NCBI GenBank assembly: GCA_002763025.1
Contig: PCYG01000027.1
Coordinates: 1,496 to 7,920 of the forward strand
Length of the DNA: 6,425 bases
Reading direction: 5' to 3'
From: Candidatus Woesearchaeota archaeon CG10_big_fil_rev_8_21_14_0_10_32_24
GTDB lineage: Archaea; Nanobdellota; Nanobdellia; Woesearchaeales; GW2011-AR9
Shown: positions 5,074 to 6,425 of the stretch, piece after piece
How positions within the stretch are numbered: the stretch's first letter is position 1
Layout: every line of letters starts with the position of its first letter
The notes under the pieces: model-generated
Seen by the model: the letters and a program-made list of their open reading frames with translations, nothing else
The model's database searches: none
What the model was told of the DNA's origin: nothing
Made by a program: the position numbers and the translations under genes

Positions 5074-5934
5074 ATGTTTAACTCTCAGATTAAAACAGTA
5101 CTTTTGCTCGGAGGATTAACGGGAATTCTCTTAGGGTTAGGCCAATTATTTGGTGGAACACAAGGTTTAGTAATCGGTTTATTATTTGCAGGAGGATTAA
5201 ATTTTTTCTCATATTGGTTCTCAGATAAAATTGTATTGAAAATCTATAAAGCGAAACCGGCCGATGAAAACAAACATTCTGATCTTTATCATATGATTAG
5301 AGAAATTGCATCACATGCAAAACTTCCTATGCCTAAAATTTATGTTATTGAAACACCACAAGCAAATGCATTTGCAACAGGACGAAATCCACAACACGCA
5401 GCAGTTGCTGTAACATCAGGAATTATGCACTTATTAAATAAAAATGAACTGAAAGGTGTATTAGCACATGAAATGAGTCATATTAAAAATAGAGATATTT
5501 TAATTTCGTCCGTTGCTGCAACGATTGCAGGGGTGATTTCATATATTGCAATGATAGCACGTTGGGGTGCAATTTTTGGAGGATTTGGTGGTGGAAGAAA
5601 TAATGATAACGGAGGGATTTTAGAATTATTAGTATTGGCGATTGTTGCACCTATTATGGCATTAATTATTCAAATGGCAATTTCACGATCACGAGAATTT
5701 CTTGCAGATGAAACAGGTGCAAAATTAATTAAAGACCCCTATTCCCTTGCATCTGCTTTAGAAAAAATTGAAAAAAATGTGGATCATTTCCCATTTAAAA
5801 AACTGGGTTCCACAGAAGCAACTGCACATATGTTTATCCATCATCCATTTAAAGGAAAAAGTCTCCTGAACATGTTCTCTACACATCCAAGTACAAAAGA
5901 AAGAGTACAAAAATTAAGAGCAATGAAGCTTTAA
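5074..5934 (+). CDS. htpX: HtpX-type membrane zinc metalloprotease (M48B)
   Basis: HtpX is a membrane-bound endopeptidase with its active site on the cytoplasmic face. In bacteria it takes part in quality control of membrane proteins alongside FtsH. At 286 residues it has normal length. Two N-terminal membrane helices (8-26 and 30-50) come first. The peptidase domain follows with NAFATGR (98-104), HEMSH at 132-136 (His132 and His136 zinc ligands, Glu133 catalytic) and the third ligand Glu208 in SREFLADETGA. Hydrophobic segments at 143-162 and 182-203 flank a Gly/Asn-rich loop (169-181). The C-terminus has the family's FSTHPSTKERVQKL (268-281). All catalytic residues are present. The ATG at 5074 sits 27 nt after the start of a TTTAAA box and has no Shine-Dalgarno site. 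Its TAA overlaps the stop of the opposing small frame by 3 nt. Confidence 0.96.
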   Translation: MFNSQIKTVLLLGGLTGILLGLGQLFGGTQGLVIGLLFAGGLNFFSYWFSDKIVLKIYKAKPADENKHSDLYHMIREIASHAKLPMPKIYVIETPQANAFATGRNPQHAAVAVTSGIMHLLNKNELKGVLAHEMSHIKNRDILISSVAATIAGVISYIAMIARWGAIFGGFGGGRNNDNGGILELLVLAIVAPIMALIIQMAISRSREFLADETGAKLIKDPYSLASALEKIEKNVDHFPFKKLGSTEATAHMFIHHPFKGKSLLNMFSTHPSTKERVQKLRAMKL

Positions 5935-6164
5935 GGTCTTAATTCTTCCACTTTTGCAACAATGTTATCAGCAAGTTGTTTTTTCCTTAACATAATCTTT
6001 CCGTCTACATGAAAAGCAACATCCTCGGGAGCTCCCGTTTTATGTGTCTTTTTTATCGTTTCAAGAGAAGAAATATCCTTTTGTGCAACTTGAAATAAAG
6101 CTAAAATCTCCGCACGTACTGATCTTAATTGTGGATCACTTTTACTAAACCATCCCTTTTTATA
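5931..6164 (-). CDS. Unrecognised 77-codon frame lacking a start codon
   Basis: I do not recognise this protein. The frame is open for 77 codons from the in-frame stop at 6165-6167 to the TAA at 5931-5933. It reads YKKGWFSKSD at the start and ADNIVAKVEELRP at the end. It is mixed, charged and helix-prone (for example AEILALFQVAQKDISSLETI), with no membrane segment and no cysteine, and it looks like genuine coding sequence. No ATG, GTG or TTG occurs before codon 58. Yet GAGGT (6171-6167) and a TATA-like TTATAATTAAAA 27 nt upstream both point to initiation right where the frame opens. The local sequence AATATAAAAAGGG would give Met-Lys-Lys-Gly if one G followed ATAT, so a one-base deletion or sequencing error at the start codon is plausible. 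Otherwise it is a recent pseudogene or uses a non-standard start. Confidence 0.55.
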   Translation of the reverse strand, partial: YKKGWFSKSDPQLRSVRAEILALFQVAQKDISSLETIKKTHKTGAPEDVAFHVDGKIMLRKKQLADNIVAKVEELRP

Positions 6165-6166
6165 TT

Positions 6167-6190
6167 ACCTCAGTTGTGTTTTAATTATAA
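6167..6190 (-). promoter_or_regulatory. Putative promoter and ribosome binding site of the startless frame
   Basis: On the - strand TTATAATTAAAA (6190-6179) is TATA-like and predicts initiation near 6163. GAGGT (6171-6167) resembles the Shine-Dalgarno sites of the SpoIIM-like genes. The rest of the gap to 6240 is AT-rich with no clear element. Confidence 0.4.
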
Positions 6191-6240
6191 CAAGAAGATT
6201 TCCTTTATTAATTTATTCCTAATCTTGGCTAATACACTAA

Positions 6241-6425
6241 TTATAACTCTCTTAACTTCTTCAAAGTATCATCAACATGTGTTTTCTTTTCTTTGATTGC
6301 TTTTGGAGACCCACCCCCGTGCCATGTAATTCGTGGCCGCATTTGAACCGGAAATATACGCTCATTTGCATCATCAAAAACAACAGCGGCCCCTTTCACA
6401 CGTGGAAGATGATCTATTTCATCAA
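6241..6425 (-). CDS. C-terminal part of an unrecognised protein (partial)
   Basis: The frame runs in from the window edge on the - strand and ends at TAA 6243-6241, giving the last 60 or so residues of a longer protein. The visible part begins DEIDHLPRVKGAAVVFDD. It continues through ERIFPVQMRPRITWHG, a glycine-rich HGGGSP turn and a basic helical tail ending LKKLREL. The alternation of Val/Ile/Phe with charged residues suggests a beta-rich domain followed by an alpha-helical tail. I cannot assign a family from this fragment. It lies 76 nt upstream of the startless frame on the same strand, with an AT-rich gap between. Confidence 0.65.
   Translation of the reverse strand, partial: DEIDHLPRVKGAAVVFDDANERIFPVQMRPRITWHGGGSPKAIKEKKTHVDDTLKKLREL

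Overview
The window is AT-rich archaeal DNA, most likely from a DPANN lineage of the Woesearchaeota/Pacearchaeota type. The firmest evidence is a complete archaeal/eukaryotic-type translation initiation factor aIF1A. Supporting signs are archaeal TATA boxes about 27 nt upstream of start codons, genes that appear leaderless beside genes with GAGGTG-type Shine-Dalgarno sites, two SpoIIM/DUF95-like membrane proteins, and very tight packing. The lineage is an inference; no rRNA is present.

Layout. (1) 25-893, + strand: a small Gln/Pro-rich protein with a C-terminal coiled coil overlaps a full-length signal peptidase II (lspA) by 7 nt, so the two probably form one unit. (2) 894-989: convergent gap with a strong inverted repeat and a T-rich termination tract for the opposing gene. 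(3) 990-1977, - strand: aIF1A, then a four-helix membrane protein with a C-terminal Ada-like metal-binding motif. (4) 1978-2053: divergent promoter region. (5) 2054-3022, + strand: a RecB/Cas4-type PD-(D/E)XK nuclease with an Fe-S type cysteine set and a PCNA-binding-like C-terminus. (6) 3019-4879, - strand: tandem SpoIIM-like paralogs separated by 70 nt holding two adjacent stem-loops. (7) 4880-5073: divergent promoters and no clear gene. (8) 5074-5934, + strand: HtpX membrane zinc protease. (9) 5931-6425, - strand: an unrecognised 77-codon reading frame with no start codon, then the C-terminal end of an unrecognised protein that runs off the window.

The genes do not form one obvious pathway. 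A membrane-proteostasis and envelope theme recurs: LspA, HtpX, SpoIIM-like proteins and the four-helix protein. aIF1A and the nuclease serve translation and DNA repair or replication. I see no CRISPR array, mobile element, tRNA, rRNA or recognisable defence island. The points most worth a second look are LspA in an archaeon, the diverged SpoIIM-like pair with its structured leader, the PIP-like tail on the nuclease, and the frame that lacks a start codon exactly where its upstream signals predict one.
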